Assembly (NCBI RefSeq): GCF_020085105.1
Contig: NC_058062.1
Span: 2,008,001-2,072,000, forward strand
DNA length: 64,000 nucleotides
Direction: 5' to 3'
Source: Siniperca chuatsi
Lineage: Eukaryota; Chordata; Actinopteri; Centrarchiformes; Sinipercidae
A program made the translations under genes and the position numbers. The notes under the pieces are model-generated. The model was not told where the DNA came from and did no database searches. It worked only from the letters and a program-made list of their open reading frames with translations. Position 1 is the stretch's first letter. Every line of letters starts with the position of its first letter. This document shows, piece after piece, positions 41,214 through 52,079 of the stretch.

Positions 41214-42335
41214 AGCCCAGCACTTCAGCAACAGGTGAGTTCTGTTGCTGTTTCACCGGCAGTAAGAGATATTTTCTGTTAAGGTTTTGTTTCCAGTGTC
41301 TTTTTATATTTTTATTTTTAAAAGTTGTTAGTACCAGGGTCAGAGACGGTCTAGTTACCATTTGGCTGTAGCCGGTAAGTTTATCCCCTTGACCCCTTGA
41401 CCAGCCAATTCAGAAGGCACTGACATCATTTTGAAGGGATTTTAGAAATAGACTAGTTAGCTCTTAAAACTAAAATTTTAGTTTTTAAATAACAGTTGCT
41501 CATAAACACAAACTTTTATTTTATTTTTTTTGCCCTGTAAATATAAATCGTGGGGGTTTTTTTTTTTTTTTTCCTGCAAACTTGATCTGCAACATAAGTT
41601 TTTGAACTCATAGTTACATTTTCTGTCATACCCAGTGTACAAGCTCATAATTTTCACTGAATACTAAGCGAAGTGTTTTTTAAGAACAGTTCTGACGGTA
41701 AACCAAATCTGGAATTCTCTCCTTCCCAAGCTGCGGCATCCTGTTTGCTAAAGTGGAGTTTGAGCTGAGCTGAGGCAGTATGAGCAGTTAGAAGGTGTAT
41801 GGTGAGCTGCCCACAGGCCGCCTGCTGCTGGTGAGGGTTTCTGTGCAGCAGGGTGGAGGCAGTCAGAGTTGGGGTTTGGTGTTGAGGTACGTCTGTCTGT
41901 CCGCCACTGGACATAAAGCTGTCCTCCAGGTCGCGTCCCCAGCCAGGGGGGGACGCTGGTGTTGGAGGGGCACCGAGGTTTGTCCAACTCTACTCCCATG
42001 TCAGTCCCACTTTGTTTAAGTTCCATTTCCTTGCTAACATCTGTTTTTGTACCACATTTTAAATATGACAGATTTCCAATGTAAGAACTTTTTTATTTAT
42101 TTTTATTTATTTATTTTAAATAGAATTTATTGAGAGAGACTGTAGTGAGATAAGAAAGCCGTAATCAGATAAGAGCTTTTCGTGTCCTGCCACGCCCGGC
42201 TTTAAGCGTTGCCAATTCAAACCCTAAATTAATGCTGTTAATCAGTAGGAGTTCCTCATGAAGCAGATGCACGATGCAGAGCTCAGTTATTCAAGTCAAA
42301 TTCAAATCTTTTAGTGAAACCTGGTCTTGTGACTG

Positions 42336-42700
42336 GGGCTGCAACTAGCCATTACTGCCATCAATAAATCTGCTGATTTCTTTTGTTTTTTTATTTTTGG
42401 GATTGAATCGTTTCATCTCTATAATGTCAGAAAATACTGATAATGCCCGTCACAAGTTCCCGGAGCCCGAGATGTTGTCTTTAAAAGTCTTTGTTTTTTC
42501 CGGCCAACTGTCCAAAACTCAAAGATTCAGTTTAATATGAAAAAGGCAGAAAGTCCTCACATTTGAGAAACTGGTGCCAGAGAATATTTCGCATTTTTGC
42601 TTAAAAAAAAAAAAAAATGCCTGAAATCATTAATCAGTCAACAGAAAATTGATTGGAAACTATTTTGATCATTGATGAATTGTTATTGTTTAATTGCATC
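42336..42700. repeat. ATTAATCGATTAATC-type element
   Basis: Left GGGGCTGCAACTAGCCATTA, middle CTATAATGTCAGAAAATACTG, CCGGCCAACTGTCCAAAACTC, GAGAAACTGGTGCCAGAG. The right end is diverged. Confidence 0.7.
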
Positions 42701-42704
42701 CAAG

Positions 42705-42850
42705 CCACAAGGGGTGGAGCGCCCTGGTGGAATAGGGGTTTAAGGTGCTGACCGGGTCGAGGACCTTTTGTTGCATGTCATTCCCTGCACACCCCACCCA
42801 CTAATGTTCTGCCATCCCTCTACCTGTTGACTGTCTAATAAAGGTATAAA
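42705..42850 (+). repeat. tRNA-derived SINE-like repeat
   Basis: Contains GACCGGGTCGAGGACCTTT, TTGCATGTCATTCCCTGC and a tail AATAAAGGTATAAAATGC. The GTCGAGGACC part resembles a degenerate B box. The same text occurs in reverse at 56160-56240. I recognise it as a common percomorph SINE head and tail. Confidence 0.5.
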
Positions 42851-43211
42851 ATGCACAAATAATACTTCTTATTTAAAAACAAAGGCAAGCTATGCATGAC
42901 ATGAAAGTTACTGGAAAATATTGCAGGTGTGCGCGTTGGGATATGAGTTGATAATTCTAATAAATCGCTTTCTCTGGAGCTAAATGTTACATTAAAATCA
43001 GCCCCGGTTCAACGCTTCCTGTATACAACAATACGCAGTCAAACAGACGGCATCGCATTAAACGTACACACCTGATTGGTATCGGATTTTTCTAAAGATC
43101 AATGTCAGTCCGCCTTAAAATTAGTGGTCCAGTCCTAGTTGACACTGTGTTCGTGGGGGATTTGCACATTGTCCAAGTAAGAAAATGCCCTAACTGTTGC
43201 TCTTTTGACAG

Positions 43212-43283
43212 TTTTCAGATGAAGATCGCAGAACGTCGAGTTCCAGACTGGATCCCACGCAAGCAAGTGTCCTGCTGTAAAAG
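43212..43283 (+). other. Candidate srsf2 3' UTR exon
   Basis: Bounded by a good acceptor (TCTTTTGACAG) and a weak donor-like GTTATT. Its sequence is purine-rich with GAAGATCGCAGAA, resembling exonic enhancers. It is proposed only because srsf2 needs an acceptor downstream of 41235. Confidence 0.3.
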
Positions 43284-45139
43284 GTTATTATTGTGTCTTC
43301 CACGCTTTGGTTTGTTTTATTCATTTGGCCACAAAAGGGCTTTTTCATTTTATTGATGTGCTGTGATTTTATTTGTTCTTCATAACATGTTTATGATTTT
43401 AATAATCTGGTTCAATGTGGAGAGAAATTTCTGTTCTGACCTGCATTTGTAACGATTACACGGGATAATGTACGAGTATGTTCACGTTTAAGTTGGTACT
43501 AGTGGTTTAAGTTGCCTCTTTCCTTTTTAGTTCTTCTCCCCATGGCCTGTATCAAGACGCGAGTACATAGTCTAGCTTTCCTACGCCGCACATTGATCCT
43601 GGATAACCGGTGGCATAAATGTGGTCACCAACTGACTTCTTATTGCGGTAAAAGCTATACAATCGTTTTATCATCTCATCGAGTTTAGTCTAAAAGGGAA
43701 AGTCGCATTTCTTCCTGATGTTAGAAGCCGTGTTTTAAACCCAGACGGGACAAATTATTATTGCGGAAAGCAAAGGGATTCTACAAATTATTTTCATTAT
43801 CAATTATTCTGTGGACCGTTTGTCTCGATTTAATCATTTGGTCTATAAAATGTCAGTGATGTTTGCTGGAAGAATGACAAAAAGGTTATGAGAATAGTTG
43901 CTGATGGATCATTTCCACTCTCTTGTTAATACGTCTCACTTTATGTCCACGTCGAGCTCCCGTAGAATTTTTCACGTTAGCCGCGATGATCTGTCCTGGT
44001 GAGTGAGCCGGCTTCGTGATACCGGAAAGCCCGAGTTAAACCCAAAGTTAGCCGGCTAACGCGTTAATCTCGCTCTGTGATACAGGCCTGCGGTGTCAGG
44101 ATAGTTAGACACACCAAGGCTCGTTTTCCTCACATCCAGAGGCCATTTACAAATGTTCATTTCTTGTTCCGAGTTAAAAAGCATCCAAAGTGACATAATC
44201 CACACCAACTTTTAAACTTTGCTTATATTATTGTTTTCAAATCAGTGCAAACATTTCGTTGAACTGAAGTAATCCCTGAAAACTTAGCGTTGTCTGCTTC
44301 CTTACAGTCTTTATTTTCGCATCTCAGGGTGTCTTGTTAGACGGGACAGCAGATCACTTTAACTCCTGTGATAAATGTGTTCGGTGTAATTGCATATACA
44401 GTAAAATGACTGATGTGAACTGAAAGTTAAGTAGACATCAGTTTGAATGTTTCAGATCAGTGAAAGGTCATTTTAAGGTATAAGCTCATCTCCTTAAATC
44501 GTTGGTTTAATTTTACAGGACTCAAGACACAGTGTCTTGTTCTTTTCTTCTACATTTTTTTTTCTTATCCTAATCCTGCTTGTATGTTTATTTTTATTTT
44601 TTTGTGCACTAGGCGCAGTTGTGTAGCAGTTGAGTATTGCTGGTTAGCTGTTAAGGTGGCGCGTTGCTCTGCTGAGTGCTTGGATGTATCCAGTATTCTC
44701 CAGAATGCTCCTGTGACTACCAGTGGTACGGTTGCTACAGTCTCACCCTTTGTACAATGAAATGTCTTTCCCCACATGGTCATGGATGACAAATGTGACT
44801 TTAATTAAAGATTTTGGTGTTTTGTCTATAACGATCTCTTCTTTTATTACTCAGTTTTGTTGTGTATTTGCATACATGCAGTTGATAAGATACAATAAAG
44901 GGGCAGCCGCTGTGGTACTACTTAAAGTTGTACATGGCAGCTTCATGCTTCAAAATTATAAGGCGAGTGCTGACAAGAAAATGACCTCAGACTCCAAAGA
45001 TGGCTGGCGTGCATCTGATCTGAGCAGCGTCTTTACTTTCACATGCAGTATTTAGTACACACAGAACTCCTGAGCAGTACAGTTTACTCAGCTGTTCATC
45101 AATAAGTATACCCCAAATTAAGTTTTTAGTCACAGTGAT

Positions 45140-45450
45140 AGCGGCATGGCTGCAGGGATGGTAATGTCAGTTGGTCCAGACTGAAGCGGCTCAACAGCTA
45201 CTGGATGGATTACCATGTGTTTTGCTACAGATATTCAAAGTCTCCGGAGGATCAGTTGTAATAAACTTCAGTGGGCTTTCCTCTGCTGCCACCAGCAGAT
45301 CGAAGTTTTTGACTTATTCAGCCAGATTTGTAATCAATTTGATCGCTACTTAGTAAATGTTAGCGTGCTAACATGCTAAACTGTGGTGGTGAGCATGGTA
45401 AACATACTGATGTTTAGCATTTAGCTCAAAGCAGCACTGTTCACTAAAGC
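45140..45450 (+). repeat. 'GGTCCAGACTGAAATATCTC' repeat
   Basis: TTGGTCCAGACTGAAGCGGC, ACTGGATGGATTACCATG at the left and GCATGGTAAACATACTGATG, TTTAGCATTTAGCTCAAAGC at the right, in the same order as at 57955-58400 and 61925-62490. Confidence 0.72.
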
Positions 45451-45909
45451 CTCAGAGCCACTAATCACTGCAGAGTCTTGCTTCTGTATCCTCGTTGTGT
45501 CTCAGACCAGAACAGCAAGAGACACTGAAAAAAATTGTTTTTATTGTAGGTGGACAAACAAGATGGTGCTGCATGCCAAAAAACCAGCAATGAAGAAAGA
45601 TCAAAAACACTGGCACACTTAATTTCCATTGCACCAAATTTACTATCCATGCCTTCAGCCACATGTCCTTTTAAGAAAGTACACAAAAAACTCAGTAATA
45701 AATATTAGCTATTTAATTTAGTGTTTTAAGGCAAAGAAACATGTATCAATAATGATTTTTCATGCTGTTTTAAATCTTTTTTTATTTCTAATATAAAGTA
45801 TAGACGTTAGATCTTCCATTAGAGCTGCACCTTTCTGTGTAGCGTGTTGGCCCACCGAACACCCCCACCCGAAAAATATGCTTTATATTCTCCTGAAGGT
45901 TGGAAGACC

Positions 45910-46740
45910 TGTGGATCAGAATCAGAATCAGAAATACTTTATTGATCCCTGTAGGGAAACTCTTTGTTCCAGCAGCTCGTCTTTACATCAGTGCACACAG
46001 GAGAAAGTACTAGCAAACAATATAAAACACTATAAAACAGGTCAGAAAATAAATAAAGTACCAGGTGGGTATAAGTATAAAATAAGTGTGAAGTACCAAG
46101 TGGGTTTACCGGTTGATGATGATAAAACAGTATAAATGCAATGTAATAAAATTAAGTAATAAGTAGTATTGCTGCAGCAGTAATGGAGGTATGAATAATA
46201 AATAGGAAAAAAACAACTAAATATTACACTGGAGTATTACACAGAATATTGCACAGTTATTCAAGTATTGCAGAGATATGATGATCATTGTCCAGTTTAG
46301 TGACTTCGGGTCAAACAGACTGACACTTAGAGGGAGGAGTTAAAGAGTCTGATGGCCACAGGCAGGAATGACTTCCTGTGGCGCTCTGTGGTGCATTGTG
46401 GGAGGACGAGTCTTTCGCTGAAGGTGCTCCTTTGTTTGACCAGCACGTCATGGAGCGGGTGGGAGACGCTGTCCAAGATGGCGTGTAGTTTACCCAGCAT
46501 CCTCCTCTCTGACACCACCGCCAGAGAGTCCAGCTCCACCCCCACAATGTCCTTACGGATCAGTTTGTTGAGCCTGTTGGCGTCCGCTACCCTCAGCCTG
46601 CTGCCCCAGCATGCAACAGCATACAGGACAGCACTGGCCACCACAGACTCATAAAACATCCTCAGCATCATCCGGCAGATGTTGAAGGACCTCAGCCTCC
46701 TCAGGAAACAGAGGCGGCTCTGGCCCTTCCTGTAAACTCA
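45910..46740 (-). mobile_element. 5'-truncated LINE 3' end (copy 2)
   Basis: On the minus strand it encodes the same ORF2 C-terminus as copy 1 (MFYESVVASAVLYAVACWG ... HRKSFLPVAIRLFNSSL), extending somewhat further upstream. It ends in a tail of CAATAAAGTATTTCTGATTC and TGATTCTGAT repeats at about 45917. By eye it is about 95% identical to 31980-32745 over the coding part. The tandem GATTCT tail marks the 3' insertion end. Confidence 0.82.
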
Positions 46741-47175
46741 GTGGCTCAGTAGATTTGTGATGGCACAACCTGACACCTGGCATCACCAGACTAATTCGCA
46801 CATGCGTATTAAACATCATCTGCTAGAGCATTTTACCACGGGCTCGGCCGATTCGTCTGCTTCCCAGGCTGCGTGACACCCACTGCAGGGCCTAATGATG
46901 GGTCAAAACACCATTTAACATGAGTCCTGGCCTAACGCTAACGCTAACCCAACTTTTGGCACTTTGTATTGATAACATGCAAAACCTTAAATGTGTTTTA
47001 TGAAGTCAGACTGGATTGCCACAGGCACTTCCAATGTTTTACTTCGAGCGGTCTTACATAGCTAGAAAGGTCCGCCCACTCACCCGACAAAACTTTGAAT
47101 CTGCAAACTGCAGATGACATTCATTGTCTTTATCAACAAACTCCAAGTATGTTTATTTCTAAAATTTGATTTCAG

Positions 47176-47200
47176 CACACACACACACACACACACACAC
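47176..47200. repeat. (AC)n microsatellite
   Basis: About 12 AC units. Confidence 0.9.
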
Positions 47201-47839
47201 TGGTACCTATGACTTCTTAATTTTCTTCCAGACTAATTCAGTCATTCATGTTCTTATAGACAGTCTGAACATCTTCCTTTATGTTCCAGTAATTTTCAGT
47301 TTGATACAGAGCCGCTGTTTCTTGGATTCAGTCTTACATCGTTACTCTCCATCATCTTTTTAAAAAAAGCCTCTTTAACAAACAATAATTTCCCAATTAC
47401 AGTGTTGACTGTTGGAAACTGGAGTGAGAAATAATTGTTAATATATATGTATTTTATCTCTTATTTTGTAGTAGTATTTTCTCCTCATTGTTTTTAATTT
47501 AATTCAATCCTGTTCATCTTGCTTGGACTTATTATGAGAGGTGTTTGCATAAGCTTTTAGCTTCCTACCTGTCCTGCACAAGACTGATTACTTTAAATTA
47601 ATCTATATTATGTATGTGAATGACTTTGTCCATATACCTTTTAATAGTTCTATTTTATTAACATGCAAAAAAGTAAGTAATAAAACCAAATCCTCCAGTT
47701 CCTGTCTCTGCCAAACATTACTCTCATCTCCACGTTCTGCCATAAATGCATCACATTTTTGCAAAAAAAAAACATCTTAAAACCTACAATTATATTTAAC
47801 TGTGATATTGCCATGAAATCAAAATAGCCAGTACACAAA

Positions 47840-48240
47840 ATAGACCTTGTGTAAAGAAAACGCAGGTTTAAGAACCAAAAAGCACGACCCAGAGATCAAG
47901 CAGATAAATATGAAAGTCCATCTTTACTTTTTCTTGTCACAAAGCAGGCAGGAGTTAGGAAACCAGGCAAACAAACAAGACAAACTTAACCAGGCAAGGA
48001 GCAGGCAGGGGATCGAGCTGGCGGGTAAAGGGCCGGCAGCTGAAGGTGCCGACCTGCTTAGTAAGGAACACATAAGACAATCTGACAGGGAACAGGTGGA
48101 AATGGGCCAGTTTAAATACTGCGTGGGTAGGGAGAAGTGGGAACAGGTGAGCGGGGGGGGTCAGGTGAATGGCAGGAACATGGGGTTACTGCAGGTCAGG
48201 AGGGAGTGGCAGGGTCTGAAATGCCAGCAGAGTTAGTATG
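47840..48240 (+). repeat. Unassigned purine-rich repeat-like segment
   Basis: An open frame of 129 codons at 47847-48236 is unusually long for this AT-rich DNA, but the protein has no domain I recognise and is rich in Gln, Lys, Arg and Gly. Text such as AATCTGACAGGGAACAGGTG and CAGTTTAAATACTG recalls fish DNA-transposon ends. I treat it as repeat sequence, not a gene. Confidence 0.35.
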
Positions 48241-49149
48241 CAGGTAAATGAACAGGCTGGAGAGGAAAATGGCAAGAATCAGGCTGATATTGTGGCACCG
48301 TGTGCGATGTTAGCCTCCTGTTAGCTCCTCCAACCGCTGATGTTGGCATTTTAGGCCATCGTCAGTACAAGAGGCAGTAACTGCTCGCTGTTTGACAGCA
48401 CCGAGCACCACACCTTGCTAGAGACTGGTTATATTCTTCTCCAAGGAGCACCCATCAAGGCACATCGCCAGCTTCTGTCATCCACAGGAGGCAGCGAATA
48501 TCAGCTTTCCCTTCCACACCAGGAAACCATATTTTAGAAGAGAGCTGACCAGTGATTGGTCAGAATTTATCACCATATTGGTCTTGGATTGTGTTATTTT
48601 TGCACATGGATAACTAATATGAAACCTGAAGCAAAAATATATCATTATTATTATTACTAGCAGTAAGAGAAAGAGGTTCCATCTGTCCCTTAGGCCCAGC
48701 ATTTGACAACAGCTGAGTTTATTAAAAGTTTATTTATGCTACCTCAGAAATACATGAAAACACAATTAAAGCTGTACAATTAATAATAATAATCAAAAGC
48801 TCAGCATAGACAATAAATAACACCACACTGTCAGACATTGTATATCATTTTGAGAGTGAGTTATCACAACACAACAGCAACCTCTTTCATTTTCAACCGT
48901 TACACCTGAAAGTTAGCTGACTTATATCAAAGCCATATTTTGAGTAATAGCGCTGTATATTAAATATACTTCATATTTGTCTTGTAAAGCCAGCTGAGCT
49001 GTGATGCCCTGCCAGTGCTGATGTTTAGATGTCAAATATTTTCATTTACATCATTATATTGATTGATTCTCTTTCCCTCCCCTGAATCACACATCACATC
49101 ACCTGTTACCTGAGAAGTTGACTGAAAGCACAGATTTTGGGGTGATAGT

Positions 49150-49678
49150 GGGGCAGCTATATTCAGATCCTTTACTTGGGTGAAAGGAGCATATATAAAA
49201 TACAGAATTATCAGCAAAATGTACTGGAAGTATATTATTATATACAGTATTATAATATGTGATACTACTGGTGCAGTAACATGTTAACAAGATTTTAATG
49301 TTGTAACTGGTGGAGGTGGAACTTATTTTAACTAATTTTAACTGTTCATCCTGTTGTGTAGTTTAATGTATAACAGTTCATCATATTTTATATGCTGGTA
49401 ACATGTTTTTAAGTAAATAACTATAGCTGTCAAATAAATGTAGTGGAGTAAAAGAATAAACAACATAAAATGGAAAGTAAAAGTAGAGTACAAAGTACAA
49501 ATGGCTCTCTACGTGGTATTTCATTGCCCCCTTTATTAAAAAAAACTTATAGTATCAATATCTCTTATTACTTGGTATCGGATAGGAACCAGATTTTATG
49601 GTATGGCCCACCCCTGCTCAAATTCATAAAGTTTATTATAGTACTTAGAGTAAATGTAGTTGTTACTTTCCACCACTT
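49150..49678. repeat. hAT-type non-autonomous element with an insertion
   Basis: Left part ATTCAGATCCTTTACTTGGG, internal TTATCAGCAAAATGTACT and GGTGGAGGTGGAAC, right end GTTACTTTCCACCACTTG. Bases at about 49495-49630 have no counterpart in the 23389 copy and may be a secondary insertion. Confidence 0.65.
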
Positions 49679-49864
49679 GTATCAAGTGAAGCATTTTGTT
49701 AAAACTAGCGGGAAAATCCGTTTATGTTCACATGATAATGACACAGTGACTTTCTCTGATCCTATTGAATTTAAACATCAAACATTTAAGGAATAAATGT
49801 TACCAAAGTCACTAATATGTTTTGGTCACTTCCGCGTTGCAAAGACAACCATATTATGACATGA

Positions 49865-49872
49865 TGACGTCA
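49865..49872 (+). promoter_or_regulatory. Full palindromic CRE upstream of eif1
   Basis: TGACGTCA, the perfect CREB/ATF site, about 100 bases before the TATA box. CRE-like half sites follow: GACGTCCC at 49916 and TGACGT at 49945-49950. Repeated half sites close to a start support a real ATF/CREB-responsive promoter. Confidence 0.7.
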
Positions 49873-49956
49873 CCTTTCCAGTAAAGTTGAGAAATAATAG
49901 GGCGTGGCTGCCGACGACGTCCCATTCGTGCGTCAGCGACGTGCTGACGTTTTTTC

Positions 49957-49973
49957 GGGGCGGGGCTATATAG
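49957..49973 (+). promoter_or_regulatory. eif1 GC box and TATA box
   Basis: GGGGCGGGG directly followed by CTATATAG. Transcription would start near 49997, giving a 5' UTR of about 150 bases before the ATG at 50150. An ATG at 49991 lies at or before that start. Confidence 0.75.
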
Positions 49974-50149
49974 CCCTGTTTTTCAGTCTCATGAGCTTGA
50001 CAATCTCCATTTTGTGAGAGCAGAAGAAGCAGAGCCGAGCGTCGTCCCAGTTAAAAGGCAAAACCTAGAACGACTTAAAAAAAAGCCAGTTAGCCGACAA
50101 ACCGCTCGCTAACCAAGTTATCATCCGAAAGTAAAGCAAATCTTATCGT

Positions 50150-51669
50150 ATGTCCGGTATCCAGAACCTCCAAACTTTTGGTAAGTCATTTTTTTTTTTT
50201 AAATCAAACAACCGTTAGGTAAGGTGGGGGAAGGGCGAATGTTAGCGAAGCTAATGTTAAGCTTTTAACTTACGTCGACGTTTTATTTGCTTTGTAGCGG
50301 ATTTGACTATTTATTACAACGATTGATCCTCAAAGTAATCAATTTGACAGAAATGTGTAACTTGCAGGTAATGTCTTGTGTACGGAGACAGTATATTCTT
50401 CGATTTTGGTCGACTAGCGGGCCTAAAAAAAAAAAAACGGCCGCCATTAGGCCTAAATGTTGCTACTAACGAGTTAGCTTATTCTTCAGATCTGTTCGAT
50501 TGAGAAAGGAAACCGTGTTACAGCTGGGGAAAAACTCACCTCTTATTTACACTAGGTTATACTTTTTATTTTAGGCTTTGGTTCACGCAGTGAAAACAAA
50601 AGTCGCCGTGTCATGACGGCTGTTTTTTCTACAAAAAATTAAGGGGGGGGGGGGTTAATGGTGCCGATTAGCAGTGGCTAACTAACGCCAGTAAGCCGTT
50701 AAGCTGTGTATTTAGCTCATACGTCTGCGCAGTTGAACTGAAACATGACCCTTCCAAAGAGATTGCTAGATGACAACACACAGAAGATGAAGAGCTGATT
50801 TGGCATCGTTGTCTTTAGACTACAATGACAGTGGGCATAATACGGCAGACAACTGCGTACATGAATAAAATTTGGTTAGGATAGGGGTGCTGTTAATTTT
50901 CTTTGTGTGGGAGTCTTGTTGGGCCCAATCTTTATTTTATATATTTTTAAAGTTGTATTTTATTCTTACAATGCTATTGTCTCCCCCTCCAGACCCCTTT
51001 GCTGATGCAACTAAGGGTGATGACCGCCTCCCAGCCGGGACAGAGGACTACATTCACATAAGAATCCAACAGCGGAACGGCAGGAAGACCCTCACCACTG
51101 TTCAGGGCATTGCTGCCGACTATGACAAGAAGAAGCTAGTCAAGGCTTTCAAAAAGGTGCTACCCTGGGCTGGGGTCTGGTGTTGAAATGCTGCTTATGC
51201 GTTTCTAGAGCACTTTCAACCAAAATGAACAGTATCTGTTGTAGTTTTTGTCTTCTGGCATGCTGCCAGCCTCTGCCAAATGCTAATGTCAGGGTGGTGT
51301 GTGTGTGTCCTTGTTTTCTGGCCCAGCATACACTGACGCATTGTTTTTGCTCTTTTTGACCATAACAGAAGTTTGCTTGCAATGGGACAGTGATTGAGCA
51401 TCCAGAGTATGGTGAAGTGATCCAGCTTCAGGGAGACCAGCGTAAGAATATCTGCCACTTCATCATGGAGGTAGGTCTTGGGGTTTAAAAACAATATATT
51501 CAATCTACAGGATTGTTTTCCTGCTTTCTGGGGAAACAGCGCTGACTTCAGAGTTAAGGTGGATACAGGGTGTCAGGTAGTTTTTTTTATTTTTATTAAT
51601 TGATCTCCTGACTCTACTTTGCAGGTTGACCTGGCCAAGGAGGAGCAGCTCAAAGTCCACGGCTTCTAG
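50150..51669 (+). CDS. eif1: Eukaryotic translation initiation factor 1, four exons
   Basis: Exons 50150-50180, 50993-51156, 51369-51470 and 51625-51669 splice with consistent phases to 113 aa, exactly the vertebrate length. Residues such as LPAGTEDYIHIRIQQRNGRK, TLTTVQGIAADYDKKKLV, KKFACNGTVIEHPEYGEVIQ and the LKVHGF end match EIF1/EIF1B almost throughout. eIF1 (SUI1 fold) binds the 40S subunit near the P site, keeps it open for scanning and rejects poor start codons. The ATG has C at -3 and T at +4, a very poor context, as known for eIF1 genes that autoregulate. NLQTF, ATKGDD and EEQLKVHGF look closer to mammalian EIF1B than EIF1, so the paralogue name is uncertain. Confidence 0.97.
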
Positions 51670-52073
51670 AAGCTGCTAGCAGCCCTCTCCCCCCCTTCGC
51701 TCCTGGAAGGCCATTAAACTCCCCCCTCACTCTCCTCCCCTCCTCCTATGTGCTGCTGTTGCTCTTCCTCTCCCCCTTGCAGCCCCACCAGCTCCTGTTA
51801 GCTAACACGTGAATTACCTCTGACAAACATGGGACTCTGTAACACCATCGCCCACCCTACAACACCAGGGGGCAGGCTCATTCTCACAAAGACGCACCAC
51901 TGCAGCTCCACACAACATCAGGGATGAGTGGTGATGACCCTCCCACACACATTTGCTCCTTCCTTTCCCCCTTGTTTATTTCCTTTTTTAATTTTTCCTT
52001 TTTAGGTTGTGGTGCCACAATAACGACGCACCATTTCATGTAACTTTTTTGTTTTGTACTTTAAAGGTGTTTC

Positions 52074-52079
52074 AATAAA
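52074..52079 (+). promoter_or_regulatory. eif1 polyadenylation signal
   Basis: AATAAA about 405 bases after the stop, followed by a GT-rich stretch (GGAGTGGAGTGGTGTCATGG) that suits a downstream element. Confidence 0.75.

Larger units (their letters stand above)
41235..43211 (+). other. srsf2 3' UTR intron
   Basis: Donor ACAG/GTGAGT at 41234/41235. The next plausible acceptor is TCTTTTGACAG ending at 43211, followed by a purine-rich segment (GATGAAGATCGCAGAACG). Other acceptors may be used. The interval contains an ATTAATCGATTAATC-type element (42336-42700) and a SINE-like repeat (42705-42850). Confidence 0.45.
43284..49860. other. srsf2-eif1 intergenic interval
   Basis: May include the end of the srsf2 3' UTR. 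The segment 44640-44815 ends in ATTAAAG and could be a terminal exon, but this is unproven. The rest is repeats: a partial ATTAATCGATTAATC-type piece at 43780-43870, repeat B at 45140-45450, a LINE end at 45910-46740, an (AC)n microsatellite at 47176-47200, an unassigned repeat at 47840-48240 and a hAT-type element at 49150-49678. No protein-coding gene is recognised. Confidence 0.5.

Noticed and set aside
42705-42850. Functional tRNA gene
   Set aside because: No intact cloverleaf; B-box-like text belongs to a SINE-type repeat also found at 56160-56240.
43960-44110. Palindromic GTTAGCCGGCTAAC segment as a regulatory site
   Set aside because: Flanking text resembles a diverged fish DNA repeat; boundaries are too unclear to call.
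47847-48236. 129-codon open frame as a gene
   Set aside because: No recognisable domain, low-complexity purine-rich composition, no splice support, and repeat-like text; kept only as a possible repeat.
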